Notes under the pieces: model-generated | The model's input: the letters and a program-made list of their open reading frames with translations, nothing else | Database searches by the model: none | Told to the model about the DNA's origin: nothing | Source: Lewinellaceae bacterium | GTDB lineage: Bacteria; Bacteroidota; Bacteroidia; Chitinophagales; Saprospiraceae | Direction of reading: 5' to 3' | Assembly: GCA_016712415.1 (NCBI GenBank) | Contig: JADJRC010000012.1 | Location: 62,001 to 126,000, forward strand | DNA length: 64,000 nucleotides | Program-made: the position numbers and the translations under genes | Shown here: positions 62,463-64,000 of the stretch, in pieces | How the letters are laid out: every line of letters begins with the position of its first letter | Position numbering within the stretch: position 1 is the stretch's first letter

Positions 62463-63854
62463 TCAGTTCGAATGTTCGTACTCCCGCGCCAAAGGTGAAA
62501 AAACCATCCGGAAAATGGTGCCGCCCCCTTCCGGGCTTTCGACGGAAAGCCCGATCCGGTGCAGGTTCAGGATACTTTGTACCAGTGAAAGTCCGATTCC
62601 GGTGCCTTTTACCTGGCGGTGCCGCGAACTGCGGAAAAACGGCTCGAAGATAAGGGGTATTTCTTCAGCCGGTATACCCGGTCCGTTATCACATATCTCA
62701 ATTTCGTGCGCGCCGCCGGCGCGAAAATACGCGCGGACGCGAACGCTCTGATCGGGCGAATACTTGCAGGCATTGTCCATCAGGTTGAGGATCGCCGTGC
62801 GGAGCAGTGCTTCATTTGCGCGGATAAGCAGGTCTTGCTCCCGTTCGGGCATTTCGCCGAATTCAAGTGCTGCCTTGTATTCCGGATTGCGTTTGCGGAG
62901 CAATTCTTTGGCCTGCCACAGCAGTTCATCGAGCCGTACATCGCCGAGCGGTATGGCCGCCGGGTCGTTGTAGATACGCGCCAGTTGGTGCAGTTTTTCC
63001 TCCACTTCCGTCAGCGCGTTCACGTCGTCGAGCACGCTTTGCAGGGCAGACTGGTAGGCGCCCGTATCGCGTTCACGGGAAAGGGTTACATCGAGCTGGG
63101 TCCGGATTGCCTGTAGCGGGTTTTTGAGTTCGTGCGATACATTGGACAGGAACATACGCTGCACCTGGAAAGCCTGTTGTACGCGGTCGAGCATGCGGTT
63201 GAAGGTTTCGGCCAGCCGGTTGAGCTCGTCGCGGTTGGGACTGGTAATCAGGCGTCGGCTCAGGTCGGAAGGCTGGATATGGTCTACCTCATTCATGATA
63301 CGAGATACCGGAGCGAGCGCCTGTCCGGCAAAGTACCAGCCGGAAGCCGTGATCATGCCCATACCCACAATAAAACTGATAATCAGTATGTTGCGAAGTT
63401 GAATCAATTCGGTTGGGTCGCAGAAGCCCTCCACGACCACGACATACGGGCGACCTTCCGGGTTGCTGACCACCCTCCCAAGGGCGTGCAGGTTGTAATG
63501 CCGGAAGCGGTACTCGCGTTGGGTGTAGATGGTCTGCAACTCCTTAAATGATACGGGGGGCGCGTCGGTATGAACGGAAAAGACACGTTCGTAGGCGTCG
63601 TCAAAAACACTGATATTATCCCGGTAGGGGAGGGTGTCGTTTTCCGGCGAATTCCACAATCCGGTCATGGGCCTGAACAGGTTGGGGTCGCGCAGGGCTG
63701 TCCGGGCGGTCATTTCCGCCTTGGAATCGAGCCCCTGAAAAAAGGATTCCTCCATATTTTTCTTGAACAGCAGATACACGACAACCAATACCCCGGCGAG
63801 AATGCTCGCGGCGATAAGCAGGAAAAGCAATGTCAGTCGGGCGCGTATTTGCAT
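62463..63854 (-). CDS. Sensor histidine kinase
   Basis: 463 residues. Transmembrane helix 1 (TLLFLLIAASILAGVLVVVYLL) at about 8-29, periplasmic sensor to about 150, helix 2 (NILIISFIVGMGMITASGWYF) at about 155-175, a HAMP domain (APVSRIMNEVDHIQPSDLSRR), the phospho-His box FLSNVSHELKNPLQAIRTQL with H at about residue 241, then N box LMDNACKYSPDQ, G1 EICDNGPGIP and G2 KGTGIGLSLVQS. It autophosphorylates in response to an envelope signal. The response regulator is not adjacent in the window. The gene for the HELFH protein follows after 32 bases and is probably cotranscribed. Confidence 0.93.
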   Translation of the reverse strand: MQIRARLTLLFLLIAASILAGVLVVVYLLFKKNMEESFFQGLDSKAEMTARTALRDPNLFRPMTGLWNSPENDTLPYRDNISVFDDAYERVFSVHTDAPPVSFKELQTIYTQREYRFRHYNLHALGRVVSNPEGRPYVVVVEGFCDPTELIQLRNILIISFIVGMGMITASGWYFAGQALAPVSRIMNEVDHIQPSDLSRRLITSPNRDELNRLAETFNRMLDRVQQAFQVQRMFLSNVSHELKNPLQAIRTQLDVTLSRERDTGAYQSALQSVLDDVNALTEVEEKLHQLARIYNDPAAIPLGDVRLDELLWQAKELLRKRNPEYKAALEFGEMPEREQDLLIRANEALLRTAILNLMDNACKYSPDQSVRVRAYFRAGGAHEIEICDNGPGIPAEEIPLIFEPFFRSSRHRQVKGTGIGLSLVQSILNLHRIGLSVESPEGGGTIFRMVFSPLAREYEHSN

Positions 63855-63877
63855 TTCGGGTAACCTGGACAGGATTA

Positions 63878-64000
63878 TTAACGTCCCCGGAGCAATTCTA
63901 CAACCCTGGCCACACCGGTGGACGCCGGTTCCGCGATAACCGTCAGGTTGGGCATGCGCGAGAGTTCGTGATTGATCTGGGGACGCGGGTCGACGTAATA
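63878..64000 (-). CDS. NAD-dependent protein deacylase (SIR2/CobB), C-terminal fragment
   Basis: Only the last 40 residues are in the window; the gene continues past the right edge. The visible peptide YYVDPRPQINHELSRMPN, then LTVIAEPASTGVARVVELL, matches the C-terminal end of Bacteroidota sirtuins, where YIDPxP binds NAD-ribose and the last helix carries the ASTGV motif. The stop TAA is at 63878-63880. It lies 23 bases upstream of the histidine kinase start on the same strand, so the genes may share a transcript. The assignment is from recalled motif similarity of a short piece. Confidence 0.7.
   Translation of the reverse strand, partial: YYVDPRPQINHELSRMPNLTVIAEPASTGVARVVELLRGR

Overview
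The window comes from a Bacteroidota chromosome, most likely a Saprospiria (Saprospiraceae or Haliscomenobacteraceae-like) bacterium. Evidence: type IX secretion (T9SS) C-terminal sorting domains on several proteins, a PorP/SprF protein with PD40-OmpA partners, SprB-repeat adhesins, a long NusB, a DUF4271 protein, a Porin_10-type barrel, and TAnnTTTG promoter elements upstream of many genes. The placement below phylum level is inference.

Layout. 0-8 kb: end of a DUF4271 gene, purA, a small membrane protein, an efflux adaptor with a TolC-like channel, a small secreted protein and an M14 peptidase. 8-19 kb: diheme cytochrome c peroxidase, DUF4403 and DUF6503-like envelope proteins, rarA, a lipoprotein, acyl-CoA dehydrogenase, an MBL hydrolase, a heptose kinase, a T9SS cargo protein and nusB. 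19-30.4 kb: a minus-strand surface locus in the order PorP/SprF, PD40-OmpA, PD40-OmpA, giant SprB/PKD adhesin. 31-38 kb: glyS, a coupled GT4/GH130 pair and a TonB receptor. 38-44 kb: a T9SS carboxypeptidase, a 1015-residue protein with a TIR-like N-terminus, and tRNA-Gly(CCC). 44-52 kb: a glucosaminidase, a beta-propeller/SprB/OmpA fusion with a 459-bp internal period, a methyltransferase, a T9SS protein and rhamnose mutarotase. 52-55.4 kb: a SARP-like regulator and three unrecognised genes. 55.7-64 kb: fabI, a porin, a TonB-type barrel, a HELFH protein, a histidine kinase and the end of a sirtuin.

Seven genes are broken by nine single-base changes in short runs of one base: purA, the adaptor (twice), the small secreted protein at 4.2 kb (twice), the giant adhesin, the glucosaminidase, the SprB/OmpA fusion and rhamnose mutarotase. 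Correcting each run restores the family sequence and the expected length. Because an essential gene is among them, I read most as homopolymer sequencing or assembly errors and annotate the restored genes across the breaks.

The best candidates for undescribed biology are the TIR-like protein beside the tRNA (40.6-43.7 kb) and the SARP-associated cluster (52-55.4 kb). The propeller/SprB/OmpA fusion and the GT4/GH130 pair also deserve attention. No CRISPR array, rRNA, insertion sequence or phage gene was seen.
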